A stretch of DNA of 64,000 nt from Wuchereria bancrofti (taxonomy: Eukaryota > Nematoda > Chromadorea > Rhabditida > Onchocercidae), in the NCBI GenBank assembly GCA_005281725.1, contig SSBO01000012.1, positions 10,526,975 through 10,590,974 of the forward strand, in the 5' to 3' direction. The translations under genes and the position numbers were made by a program. Below, piece by piece: positions 25,001 through 38,701 of this stretch. The first letter of the stretch is position 1. Each line of letters opens with the position of its first letter. The notes below the pieces were generated by a model, which saw only the letters and a program-made list of their open reading frames with translations, was not told where the DNA came from and ran no database searches.

Positions 25001-26570
25001 ATTTTTGTTTAAATTGTCGTACAATTTAGAAGTCAAAGTTTGTAGAATATTCAAAATTTCAATTTGTTTATTTCAGTTAACATATATTTTCTCACGTAAT
25101 AAAGATGAATGATAATTGATGAGTGAGACAAACAAACCATCAACTGATAACATCTAATGCGGATGAAAACAAATGTTAAAACACTCACGGTGTGATCCTT
25201 AAATAATGTTTCAAGGGTAATTTAAAACTCTACAAGAAATTTTTCGTTCATTGATAATTATCACTCATTTTTTATGATGTTCAATTCATGACACCAATTG
25301 ATTTCATCTAATTGATTAATCGGATTATCATACGATTCAACCAAACTAATTTTAGCTCAAAAACATGTAACAAAAATTTATCGGCCTCTATTTCAATATT
25401 CTAAAAAAAAATATTTAGCTAAATTTTAATACCATTCAACTACTGCATCCTTCATATCTCTACTAATATCACACATTAAATTATGTATAGCACATTTCTT
25501 CTTTACTACAATTCAATTTTCAAGAAAAAAGGAAAGAACCCATATTGAAATTTTTCCTCAAAAAATATTATTTCCTAGCAAAATGTCATTGAGATAATGG
25601 ATGAAAAATTTTTCCATCAAAAAACAAGTTTTACGATATGAGAAGAAAATTATAATGATTTTGTGATGCTTAATTCGATAATTGCAAATGTTGTTGAAAC
25701 TGACAGCCTATCAAATCAAGAAAATTTAACCTCATTTTACAAAAAAGAAAGGATAAAAAATGGAAAGGTAAAAGAAATGAAAAGTAATCGATTATAAAAA
25801 AGATAATTTTCATACTTTTATCCAAATTCTTTAGTAATAAAAATTTTAATTTAAGAAGGGAAAAATAATTTTTCGCAAAACATCAATGTCCATGAAAAAA
25901 AAGTTCAGGAAGAGAATGGTTCCTTTTAATTAGTTCTTCCCTTTCCCGATATCATCTAGCTAATTTAGATCATGCAAAAGCAAGTAGAATTAATACTATC
26001 AAATAGTTTAACATTTGAAAATTTAAAATTTCATTCAATAAATTTATTAATAATATGTGCAAGACACTTTTAAAAACAAAAATAAACAACTGGCAGATAA
26101 AAATCTAAAAAAAAGGGAAATTTATTCATCTCATTTCCGTTAACTCAGTGGAAGGAAGATAAAAAGGAAAGAAACAAACAAAAAACACATAAATAATTAA
26201 AACATTGCCAAATTAATGAGAAAAAATCTAAGAATTTCTTTGAAAATCTTAAACTACACTTAGAAGCAAAGAAAAAAGTCGGCGTTATAACACGCACTCA
26301 AATGAAGTCAGAAAAATAATCATCGAGAGAAATCATAGAGTGGATCACAAATCATCAAAATTGTCAAAAATTGACTGGTGTGTCATTTAGTGTAAATAAA
26401 AAAAAAATTATTCATTTCTTCCTTTTTTCTTTTTGAAAATGAAGCATTAATCCGTTAATTACGTTGTTTGTTACTGACTGCCAGAAAATTCCGAAGTAAA
26501 GAAAATCAATTCCTCACAAAGTCTACAATCTTTTAAAGCCGATGATTTTCTTCCAATCCTCATTCTATCC

Positions 26571-27340
26571 TTATTCTCTCTCCCACCCTTTCTCTCCCTC
26601 TCCCTTTTCCCCTCCCTCTCCCTACTTCTTTCTCTCTTTTAATTTTAATTGCTGGAAAAAAAATCCCAAACATTTAATATTCTTTGAACAGATAAGTCTA
26701 TTAATGATATTGAAAGCAAAAAATTGTCGCATATTTGAAAAAAGAAAAAATGTTCTTTTTTTCAATAAAATAGAAAAATATGGTAAAAAAAAGGACAAAA
26801 AAAATAAGGAAATTGAAGTGGGAGAAAAAAAATGTAAGTATAATGTTGAAAAGAAGTAAAAACTTTGTTTCAAAGTTAAAAGAAGGAAAATTGAGTAAAA
26901 CAAACGAGGGAATATGAAGCACGAAGAGGAAAGTACGAGGAGGTAGAGAGGAGAGAGATAGAGAGGAGAGAACGGAAGAAACAGAAAGCAAATAATATAT
27001 TGATATTTTTAGGTAAATGAAAATACATCGTTGCATGATGGGGTAAGAAATGAAATGAGAATTGATATTGAGAAAAGGAGAATGAAGAGGATAGGAATTG
27101 AAAGAGTTAAAATGGATCAAATATTATGATATTCCTGAAAAAAAGAAAAAAAACCCTTTTATTCTACCATAATTCGTTCTCACGATCCTTTTCCTCTCTT
27201 CCCCCCTCTCTTCTCTTCCCTTTCTCTTCCTTCTTTTCCTTCCATATTTTTCTCCTTGCAAAGACAACAATGAAATGCGGGAGAGAAAGGGGAGAAAAAG
27301 CATGGATGAAATCTGTGTGAAATAGGAAAAAGAAGAGTTT
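26571..27340. repeat. Alternating polypyrimidine / polypurine tracts
   Basis: Pyrimidine-rich at 26571-26640 (CTCCCTCTCCC type), purine-rich at 26921-26990 (GAGAGAGAGGAGAG type), pyrimidine-rich again at 27187-27240, then purine-rich at 27275-27340. Opposite-polarity tracts could pair as imperfect inverted repeats or form triplexes. Long frames across them are compositional artefacts. Confidence 0.7.
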
Positions 27341-28313
27341 GAGCAAGTCGAGAATCGAGAATACACATGACTTTATGTAAGCTAAATGAACTGAATCGAC
27401 ATTCTTTCCCGGAACAAATTTATATATTGCCACAATCCAGTCACTATGAAAGGCATTTTAGCACAAGCATTAGCACTAATATAATAGTAATAAGACCATA
27501 GACTAGATAACATGTTATATGTAGGTTAGATTAAGTTACAAAATATCAGAACATAGTTAGAATTTCATAGAAATCAACTCCTTAGAGATGTGCATAATTT
27601 TACCATGCATACATCCTGCACGCAGGCACATAACTGGATGCATGTTATACATACACCATGCACCATGGATAATAGTCGCACTTAATGAATCACTTCGCCA
27701 CAACACATTAATGGTGTACTGTTATTACTAATGATCTTAAAAATATTTCTCATGGGGAAATAGCTTGATTTTCCGTCCGAAAAAAAATAAATAGCAGGAT
27801 ATTTTCATTATCTGTAGAGACAGTGATAAAGTTGAAAAAATCCCCAAAGATATGGGCAAACAGACAAGAAGGTTACTTTACATGACTTTATGAATTCTTA
27901 CTTTATCATAACATGAATAAAATTCTGTTGATAAAAGATGTTAGAAAAATTTTATATGCAATAATTACAGAAAGCATAATAACGATGACCACTTAGCGAT
28001 GCACTGACTTCAGACACAGAAAGAGATGTTCCTATACACTCAACATAATCTATATAATTAAGCATCACTAGGTAGTCAAAATTTATAAATTCTAATAAAA
28101 AAAGAAAGAAACGAGTGAAAAACTTTTACATTTTAGTAAATCGTGTGAGTCTGAAATTTAATCATCAGTTTCAACTCAGTATTATTACAGATCACATAAA
28201 CGAACAATTCACGAGGGATGAATTTTGATTTTGCTATTACAAAACCAATAACCCATTCTAGAAATACATCACATTTTCTCTCAAAACTTATATTTTTCCA
28301 AATTATTTAACTG

Positions 28314-28427
28314 AAGCCAGCATTCCGTGGCCCTGCTAACATTATGTAACAAATTTTCCCAAACATTAAAATAAAACGTTTCAGAAACAAATCGCACCTG
28401 CATAACATTTCCCATAGAATGCTGGCT
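28314..28427. repeat. 12-bp inverted repeat with about 90-bp loop
   Basis: AAGCCAGCATTC at 28314-28325 is the exact reverse complement of GAATGCTGGCTT at 28416-28427. Inside, CCTGCTAACATT and CCTGCATAACATT form an imperfect direct repeat. Confidence 0.7.
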
Positions 28428-28846
28428 TTAATTAAAGGTTATTTCGAAACGACTAGAACAAGACCTTGCCATATTTTAAAAAACCTTAACATTTCTGTTT
28501 GGTAAGAAAAAGAACTAATTCCGTCCCACAGAGGTAAATGATATCAGTGCAAAGAGGAAAATGAAACAGAAAAAGATATAGCAATTTCCATTTTACGGAC
28601 AATAAATGCATCGAATAGCATGCATAACACAGCATCGAAACACTTATAAAAAACTGTGAAACTATGAAGTCACATCAATATAATTAATTAATCGACCAAT
28701 TAGTCTGAAATTTACCTAACAGAACAGGGATTTCAAAAACCATGTATTCACACACGAACATCCTTTTTCCTCCCTTCACAATGAAAAACATTTCGATATG
28801 AGAGGAAAAAAAAACATTACGTTAAATGGTGGAAAATAAATCTGTC

Positions 28847-30839
28847 TTATACTGGCATTTTCGCTTTAATGCGGCATTTCTGAAGCGTTACACGATAAAT
28901 AAACTGTCGACGTGAAAGCTGGCGTACTTCTTTCAAATAATTTGTTAAACTGATACGACCACGACTTAGCGCTTGACCAAGGAAATAGATAGCATCGTCG
29001 ATAGCACAGTCATAAACGTAACAACAAAGTAACTGCAATAGATTTGTAAATCTATCGTTAACAATGCGACTAGAGGTTACTTTCAACGTAACAAAATCTG
29101 AAAAACAGTGATGATGCAAAACAAAAGAAATTTTCTCTGGTTACATGCTCGGAATGGTTACCACTTTCCTAATTTAAATTTTCATTTTGATTTTTCTCGC
29201 CATTTAAGGTGAAAAATTGAATTACTACTTCGCATATTTTACTTCAGATCTTTTAACTTTCGAAAAAACTAACCTGTTTGTGCAAGGGTGTGCAAGCATC
29301 AATCACTTGATCAATTTCTACATTTTTTTCCGGGGACGACGTTGATAAAAGAGAGCTAATTTCGGCTTTCTTTTCCTAAAAATCGAGGTTATTCTCACAA
29401 CCAATGAACAAAAATTCAGCAAAAGATACTTAAACGAATTTTCGGAAATGCGAAAAGAGATAAAAGCCCAAATAAACGACATAAGCACCTGATACACAAT
29501 CAGTGCGCCCTTCATCCGTTTTTGTTCTTGCGCTAAATCGTCCAAAATAACTTTGAGCTTCTGCTGGCCGGCACGTAAATCTGCATGAGTTTGTCTTATT
29601 GAAGCTAATTCCGCATGCATTGTTCCTAAAAGGCTGCAAATCTAGCTAGAGAAACAAAAGATCATGTAAAACACAAGAACATGTCAAGTATCAAATTTAG
29701 AACTTCAGAGGACACATCAAACAGGATTTTCCAAAATTCAGCGCAAAAAAGCACAAATATTTCCATTAACAACTGAGAGGATACCTAATTTCTCGCGAAG
29801 GCGTTGTCTAATTTTGTGTTCAACAGCACTCATCACCGATGCTTTCAAGTGTTCCGGTTGAACTGTGCCACTGCTAACATTATCATTGAAAGATGGAATC
29901 GAAGGATAATAAGAAGTAAATGACGTAGGATACGGCGGTACTCCAGACGTATTAGAAGCTGGATATGGTGTGTAGCTTTGAATTTGACCAGCAGATCTAT
30001 CCCATACCGATCCAACAGCTGATACATGTGAATTGCTGCCAGGCCTCGCAAAGACAGGGCAGGAATCTTGGAAGCACATTGCCATAACCTAAAAACACAC
30101 AAGTTTTATGGATTTCTTATTAAGACAAGTATTTTTTTCCTTTGTAAAACAACTGACTTTCGTACGTGAAAAAATTACCTGTAATAAACCACTTAAATCA
30201 TATCCTGGGAAAGTCCAATCACTAAGGTATGGCAAAGAGATGCGTCCTAGGTCATCCACCGTTTTTGATTCCTTCAGCACCATGTTCGGCGTTGGACAGA
30301 CGTAACATATTGGCGCATAATAAGGGTGAGTGTCCCAGAGATATAAAGCTACTGGTATGTTGTATGTTTTACCCTGAGAAAAAAATTTCTTAAATTAACA
30401 AAAACACTATAAAAATGGGAATTTGAGAGCACACTTGCACTTGTATTATTTGTCCGACAAACAAATCCACAACGAACAAAATGTCTAGAAAATATAAATG
30501 AAAGAAGAGGAAAGAGATCGAAATAACATGTAACAAAGTATAATACTAAAATGCATGTACAAAGTAAAATCACATGGAAAGACTAAAACGATCATCCGTC
30601 CACAAAACAAGGTACGATCTTAAAAGGAAACAAACCTTATAAAAAACAGGAATAGTGCCTTTCAGACAAAATGCAAGCGTACACGTCTTGTTAGGGTAAA
30701 TGAAATCTTCAACGTTTGGTGTGAGATCAGGAAAACCACTTAAAGCTGACAGTATGTCAATCTTCGCCGTATCCACATATTTTGCTTTAGCTCGATTCAG
30801 CAAAGCAGTAACAGTCGATGACACGGCATTATTTGTCAT
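28847..30839 (-). CDS. tsg-101: TSG101, ESCRT-I subunit (UEV domain plus steadiness box)
   Basis: Six exons in phase (30839-30636, 30373-30179, 30088-29785, 29625-29489, 29375-29274, 29032-28847) encode 375 residues, near the usual 390. Exons 1-2 and the start of 3 form the UEV domain: PNKTCTLAFCLKGTIPVFYK, GKTYNIPVALYLWDTHPY, PICYVCPTPNM and ISLPYLSDW, with no E2-type catalytic cysteine. Exon 3 continues into a Pro/Ser/Tyr-rich linker in which I see no PTAP self-motif. Exons 4-5 form a coiled coil (QTHADLRAGQQKLKVIL). Exon 6 is the steadiness box (DCAIDDAIYFLGQALSRG, LSRRQFIYRVTLQK). The protein binds ubiquitin and sorts cargo at endosomes. A TTTTTGTAG acceptor ends 3 nt before the ATG, suggesting SL trans-splicing. 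A second acceptor near 29101, before exon 6, would put in an early stop, so the 29033 one was used. Confidence 0.95.
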
Positions 30840-30841
30840 TA

Positions 30842-30851
30842 CTACAAAAAT
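30842..30851 (-). other. Candidate trans-splice acceptor of tsg-101
   Basis: On the minus strand this reads AATTTTTGTAG with AG two bases before the ATG. There is no upstream coding exon, which fits SL addition rather than cis-splicing (inference). Confidence 0.5.
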
Positions 30852-30931
30852 TCATTCATAATTACTGCTACTTACTGTTCCTAGTAATTAGATTTCTGCA
30901 TAATGAGTGCTCAGTAAGTTCACGGGATCTC

Positions 30932-30995
30932 TTTTGTTTGTTAATTCAACATCTCTCAGCTTGTTTTGTTTGTTAATTCAACATCTCTCAGCTTG
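30932..30995. repeat. Perfect 32-bp tandem duplication upstream of tsg-101
   Basis: Two identical head-to-tail copies (30932-30963 and 30964-30995), each beginning TTTTGTTTGTTAATTCAAC, 93-156 bp upstream of the tsg-101 start. The lack of any mismatch suggests a recent event. Confidence 0.92.
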
Positions 30996-31001
30996 ACGTC
31001 A
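30994..31001. promoter_or_regulatory. CRE-like palindrome TGACGTCA
   Basis: An exact consensus cAMP-response element (CREB/ATF-type bZIP site) at the edge of the 32-bp duplication, about 155 bp upstream of tsg-101 on its promoter side. Factor binding is inference only. Confidence 0.5.
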
Positions 31002-32100
31002 TCGCTTATTTCAAAATAAAAAATTGGCTTTTTGACATTAACCATAGGGGAATGATCGTTTAAATACTTACTGACTGACTTACCTTCCATTAAATAACTG
31101 ACTATCTCCCGGACAGCCAATCACATTGTTTCTAACTTAGTCGCCTATTTATTCTATCAGTCAGTTACATAACCAAACTTACATAGATCAGTAATACAAA
31201 AAAAAAAGACAGGTGGCTAGGTCAAACATCAGCATCAGGCTTTATCAGCTTACTGGCGAAAACTACGCAAGCTAAACACTTTTTTCAAAAATTAACCCAT
31301 GAATGCAAGCCGCCATAAAGTGCAATGAATGACACGCCCACATCAGATGCCATTCGCCACACAGTAACCAACAAAGTATGTAAATTACATACATTGCATG
31401 AACCGATCCATAGAAATTTCATACCATCTCGTTTGTGATACCATGCGTGGCGTATCGATTTTCAACCTATTCTGAACAAATATTGGAGGTATAAACTGTG
31501 AGGCATTCGGTATCGAGAATGCGAAATAGCTCGGGGATTTGTGAGAGGATGGAGAATGGAGAGGTCGACAAAAGAGCTTAGTATTTGGAAGATTAGAAGG
31601 AAGAGGATAATTCAGAAGGAAAAGGAGTGGTGTAAATGAGGAGATGGTAAAGATTGATAAGAATTATATGGTGCATAGTCAAAGAATGTATCTACATCAA
31701 GTTATTTATGCTTTGATCTGTATGCGTAGATCTGTCAATTGTTTCCTGCACTTTGCATAGAATTGAGGGCGCAAGTGAAACTGGTGGTATTTGCTTTTCC
31801 CTCATCCTTATTGCGTCTTTTAGTTACATTGTGATATGACAATATCCCTTAACGATCAACGATGGCTGAAGCTGATGATTATTTAGGGGTAATTAAAATA
31901 ATATAGTTTGTTTGGAGAAAAGAAGGGAATTCTGAGATGTTGACAGTTTGAAATTGTATCATTATTTGACATTATCTAAGAGCCTACTTTTTTTTGTGGT
32001 GTCGATTTCTTTTCTTTTCAGGATTGCTTTTCGTTTCATTAAAAAAGATATTTTTTGGTAAGCTGTTTTTTTCGGGTGCTAACTGCTTATTATCGAAGAT
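31002..32100. other. Divergent intergenic region between tsg-101 and the BuGZ gene
   Basis: No gene was confirmed. A short open exon at 31862-31890 (MAEADDYLG, then a GTAATT donor) could be a 5' UTR exon with an upstream ORF for the BuGZ transcript; spliced to the next acceptor (32021) it stops after six codons. Confidence 0.4.
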
Positions 32101-34688
32101 ATGGGTCGAAAAAAAAAGCGTGCCGCGAAGCCTTGGTGTTGGTAAGCTATTTTAATGTTTATGGAAAAATTCAAAATGCTTGGCTTTCTTTCTGCTGAAA
32201 AACAAAGGCCTGTTGAGACTGCTTTGTTTAAATTGATATATGTCAGGATATATGTGTTGTAACTTTGTCTATTTTTCTAAGGTAAAATTTTATTTAGGTT
32301 TTAAGTTTGTTTGTTTGATTAAAGGGCTTAGCATAGGATGAAGCACGTCAAATTATGAATTGCTTCGTGCTTTTTCATCTAATCATCTTAAGTACTAAAT
32401 GTTTCTTTTTCCTTCACTATTCTTTTTCCTTTATTTATCCTCGAATTTATAAGTATAAATTGATAGCATAAATGTATGATTAATAAGAAAGTAATATAAC
32501 TAGTTGAGTCATTAGTTAGTGTGAGCTAGTGAATAAAATTCGACGAAGATGTCTGTTGAAGTAAATGAAAGCGATATGCAAAGATATGGATGGGTAAGTT
32601 TCAATCCTATGAGAAATTCTGCGTAAAGTATAATTATTAAAGTCTGTTGGTAGTTTTAATCTGTTATTTTGACGATATGTTTTAGCGAATCTGTTTTCAA
32701 AGATTTTTGTGCTACTTAATGTGATGTTCAGTGCGGATATCTCCTGCAATCTCGTGCTTAAAAGACCTAGTGATTGGGTCAAGACTATTATATAGAATAT
32801 AGGGTTTCTGTTTATTTTGTTGCAGGTACTGCAATCGCGAATTCGAAGATGAGAAAATTTTAATTCAGCACCAAAAAGCAAAACATTTCAAATGTCATAT
32901 TTGTCACAAAAAGCTTTTCACAGGACCCGGATTAGCCATCCATTGCATGCAGGTTTCCAATTAGTTGAATTTGAATAAGCAGAATTTTTTGTTTCAACCT
33001 TTTTTTGCATTTGTTATCGTTTCAGGCTCATTTTGTTTACCATTCCTGAAGTTTGCTCATTTTTAAGGTGCACAAAGAAACGATAGATAAGATTCCTGCT
33101 GCCTTACCTGGTAAAGATTCAGTTGAAGTAGAAGTTTATGGTATGGAAGGTATTCCTGATGATGCTCAAGGTTCGGAAACTTTCCGTCTTATTGTAAATG
33201 TTTTAACTCTCCTGACTGGTCTTCCAGTTTGACGTTTTTCCCAAAAAATAGTGGAGCTTTTTCTTGTAGAGGAAAGTGCGAAGAAGGAGTCGAAAAATAC
33301 AGCTGCTCCAGTGCCTCCTCTTATAGCTCCATTTCCAATGCTACCTCCAGGTAAATTGATTTTTTAGTCGTATTAATCTCATACGTTTCGGGATGTGATA
33401 AAAGCCAATCAAAAATAAAGAAAACGAAAGAAAAATAAAGGAGAAAATAATTTCATACATCAACTGACTTTTCTGTTTCAAAAATTTATGTTGTGTTTCA
33501 GGTATACCACCTATGATTCCCGGTTTTCCACCTCTTCCACCTTCAGGGATGCCACCGTTTGGGCCTCCATTTATGCCAGGAGTACCGGCACCGCCAAGAG
33601 CTCTCCCTCCACTTCCGGTCATGCCTCCAGGTAGCGCTCAACCTGCACTCACAAGGTCCCTGTTTTTATTTTTTTTTTCCGGCTTTTGATAGGTCTTTTA
33701 GACTGGTGCTGGATAACCTAGCTATGTTTAACTGATTTACTAGCAGATTATGGCAGATAAATTATATTTCATATAAAAGTGGTAACGGGAAAACAGTTGA
33801 AGTTAGATATTATGCCAGTATTGTCTTCGGTTATAATCACTCACAAATGAAGTGTGATTACATAGTATTTTTCATTTGCTAGAAGTTATAGGCCATGTAT
33901 AAAAAATCCTGGAGATGTTTGTGCGTTTTAATAATCTCGCGTATTATATGTTGCAAAGGAACTTGTCATTTCTTATTGTTTGGGATGGTAGGAAGATAAG
34001 AGTGGTGGGAGATAGCATTGACTGAGCACATGGATAAGTTTTCTTTAACTCCTTTCATGAGTTGAATTCATCGGATTTCTTGATTATTAGCTCAAACTCT
34101 TGTGGATATGTATTGTTCCTGCCTTTGGGAGAATTTATTATCCAGTATTTTTGTCTCACATTCGGGAACCAAAATTTTGAAATACTGAATGGGTGGATTA
34201 ATTGCATTAATTAGCACTAATTGCTTCGTTCTTTTCTATATACCTGTTTGAAAGTATTTTAATATGTAACCGAGAGTTTGTTGCAGCGTGAATTTACCCT
34301 CTCGGGTACCGCTACCAAATGGGCCGATAGGAGTACCCGGAATTCCTGGTCCGGGGACTATCAATACACAGCCTACACCTACTGTACCAGCAGCTTTTCC
34401 AGCCTATAGTGATCCTTCTTCTAGTAAAAGTGCAGAACCGGAGCGGATCCGAGAAATACCAAATCAGATCCAAAGACTGGGGGCAAAAATACATATTATG
34501 CATCCAGACGAAGATATATCTTTAGTATGTTATTTTATATAGAGTTGAAGTCTTTAAAGATTCGTTTCTGATTGTGCCATATTCAGAAAACAAATTTATT
34601 TTTTCTTGGTTAAGTTATTTGATATTCTCGGGTAACACAATATTTCTTCCAGGAGGAACGGTTAGCAATCAGTAAAGGATTCATCTAA
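32101..34688 (+). CDS. ZNF207: BuGZ/ZNF207-type zinc finger protein with GLEBS-like motif
   Basis: Seven exons in phase (32101-32141, 32826-32952, 33068-33170, 33270-33350, 33502-33655, 34287-34524, 34653-34688) encode 259 residues. The N-terminus [20 protein letters not shown] starts a pair of C2H2 zinc fingers that continue through [20 protein letters not shown] and MQVHKETID, almost unchanged from the animal family. Next come [13 protein letters not shown] and a Pro/Gly/Met-rich low-complexity region ([16 protein letters not shown]), which in BuGZ promotes phase separation on spindle microtubules. The end, [16 protein letters not shown], resembles the GLEBS motif that binds the checkpoint protein Bub3. 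Role: kinetochore loading of Bub3 and spindle assembly, possibly also splicing (family knowledge). The protein is much shorter than vertebrate ZNF207 and stops 6 residues after the GLEBS-like segment. A strong donor (AAG/GTAAGT, 34715) follows the stop, so the 3' UTR may be spliced. Confidence 0.92.
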
Positions 34689-36214
34689 TTGATAGTGAAC
34701 TCGAAATTTTGTAAGGTAAGTTTTCTCTCCATCTTTTTCAAAACATATCTGATCATAACTATTTTGTGCGATAAGTTTAAAGGCAGTTTTTAATAGTTTA
34801 TAAGTAGGTCACTTGATTTCCTACATAGTTTCTTTGCATAAATTCATCATAAGCTCTGCGTTGTGGAACCTTTAGAAAGAGCTGAAACGACAGTTTCCGA
34901 CCGTGTCACACAGTTTTAATTATAAAGGTTAGTCCTGGAAGCAGGTGGGTAGTGTTTTCTTGATCATCAAAAAAAGGTTATAAAACATTTCCTGTACGTT
35001 TTTGGCACTCCCATTGTCTTCAAGGTTTCAGCAGCTGCTGCGGGTCTTTGGCAGCTTTTTTCTGTGAGTTTAATTAATATTTTGCGACAGTTATGTCGAT
35101 ATCTTCACAGTTAATTTGTGATAGAACTTTATTGTTGTGTCCTCAAAAGTGGAGAGGTTGGGGTGCTCGGGCTCTGAATTCCTTATACCTCTGAATCCTT
35201 ACACCTGAAGACTTGGAAGCGGATTTTGTGGATTACGTATTTGGTTTTCTGCATTCACAAGTTGTGCCGTAGGATGGGAGATTGACAAGTAAGTTTACTG
35301 TTCGAAGTATAATATTTTACTTTTTTATTTCCTTCTGAAGTTTATTACGATCGAAACCGTACTGAGGTAAGTATCTGCAGCTTAGTTCGTAAAGTTTTAT
35401 TCATTGATTTTCGCCAGCAATATTTTTATTTTCAGAGGAATCCTGTTTCCTCCATTATCACTGTCAGAATTTGTTGTTCGTGTGAAGAAAAGTGGGAATT
35501 GATTGCGCTTTACCAAAAAGCAAACTGGAACGATTGGCGCCGGAATTGTGATCGATCGACCACGTTACATTATCCTCCCTCCCCCTCATTGTTTTTTTTT
35601 TTCGCATATAATTGTATTGTATGCTGATATCGATTGTCGGTAAGTTTGCTCCCTTTTATTAAACAAGGTTTTCATTTGGATGTCTGACACACAGCAACGT
35701 AAGGGCATAATGTACATCCAAGAGATGTATGCACCCTCTTGTAAAAAGGTTATATCAAGCCTTGCGAACAGGGTGTGAAATCTGGTGGGACATGCGGAAC
35801 AGTCACCTATCGTTATGTCGGGATGACACCAGGAAGGTCCAGTGTTTCGGATTCTTGGAAATCAGCGATCAGTATTTAAACACCACCTATATTAATTATC
35901 TTCAGCCACAGTAGACCGCCACTCCATATGCCTGCTTTGATGTCCGACTTTTATTGGTATCGGCAGTACAGGTATTCCATCAATAATTATGTATTGCTGA
36001 GTGGTCAACAAAACAAATTCCCAAAATTATTTCGATTCGCCTCTCTGGTTGCACAGTTACTGGATTTAAGGCAGTTATACCTGCAAGAGATGGCACATCA
36101 TGCTACCAGTCTTCATTTCTTACCTGACGTTGTACTAACATTTATTGACATTGATTTTATTTTGTTTCCCGATCATCTCGTAAATTCATAGAACAGTAAC
36201 ATTTCAAGTATTTA
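34689..36214. other. Convergent 3' flanks of the BuGZ and dnj-2 genes
   Basis: Probably long, partly spliced 3' UTR of the BuGZ gene followed by intergenic DNA. Splice-like sites occur (donor at 34715; acceptors near 34877 and 35436), but no open frame has family resemblance. The 60-90 codon frames at 35729-36191 lack support. Confidence 0.4.
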
Positions 36215-38613
<2,399 letters not shown>

Positions 38614-38625
38614 TTGGCAAAAATC

Positions 38626-38701
38626 CTGCAAATCATTGATTATTCCCAACAATTCTGAATATCGCTCTCCCATTACTCACTATCGAAATAATTCCAGCTA
38701 G
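38626..38701 (-). other. 5' leader of dnj-2: SL-type acceptor and 55-nt UTR intron
   Basis: On the minus strand, TTTTTTCTCTAG ends at 38699 and is the likely trans-splice site. A GTGAGT donor at 38680 and TTTGCAG ending at 38626 frame a 55-nt intron, whose removal deletes the first ATG. Confidence 0.45.

Larger units (their letters stand above)
22021..28846. other. 6.8 kb intergenic region, no gene recognised
   Basis: This lies upstream of unc-33 and downstream of the TSG101 gene. An acceptor (TTCTTACAG) ends one base before the unc-33 ATG, so a 5' UTR exon or SL addition is likely. The stretch also holds a 14-bp palindrome around CCCCTTAAGGGG (22170-22183), alternating pyrimidine and purine tracts at 26571-27340, and an inverted repeat at 28314-28427. 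It is otherwise AT-rich without supportable exons. Confidence 0.5.

Noticed and set aside
26542..27433. Cluster of 60-140 codon frames on both strands
   Set aside because: They follow from the pyrimidine/purine tracts. None has splice context or conserved motifs.
31862..31890. MAEADDYLG mini-exon upstream of the BuGZ gene
   Set aside because: Joined to the next acceptor it stops after six codons, so it is at most a UTR exon with a short upstream ORF.
32549..32594. Possible alternative first exon [15 protein letters not shown] with a GTAAGT donor
   Set aside because: Its phase is off by one relative to BuGZ exon 2 and gives a stop within nine codons.
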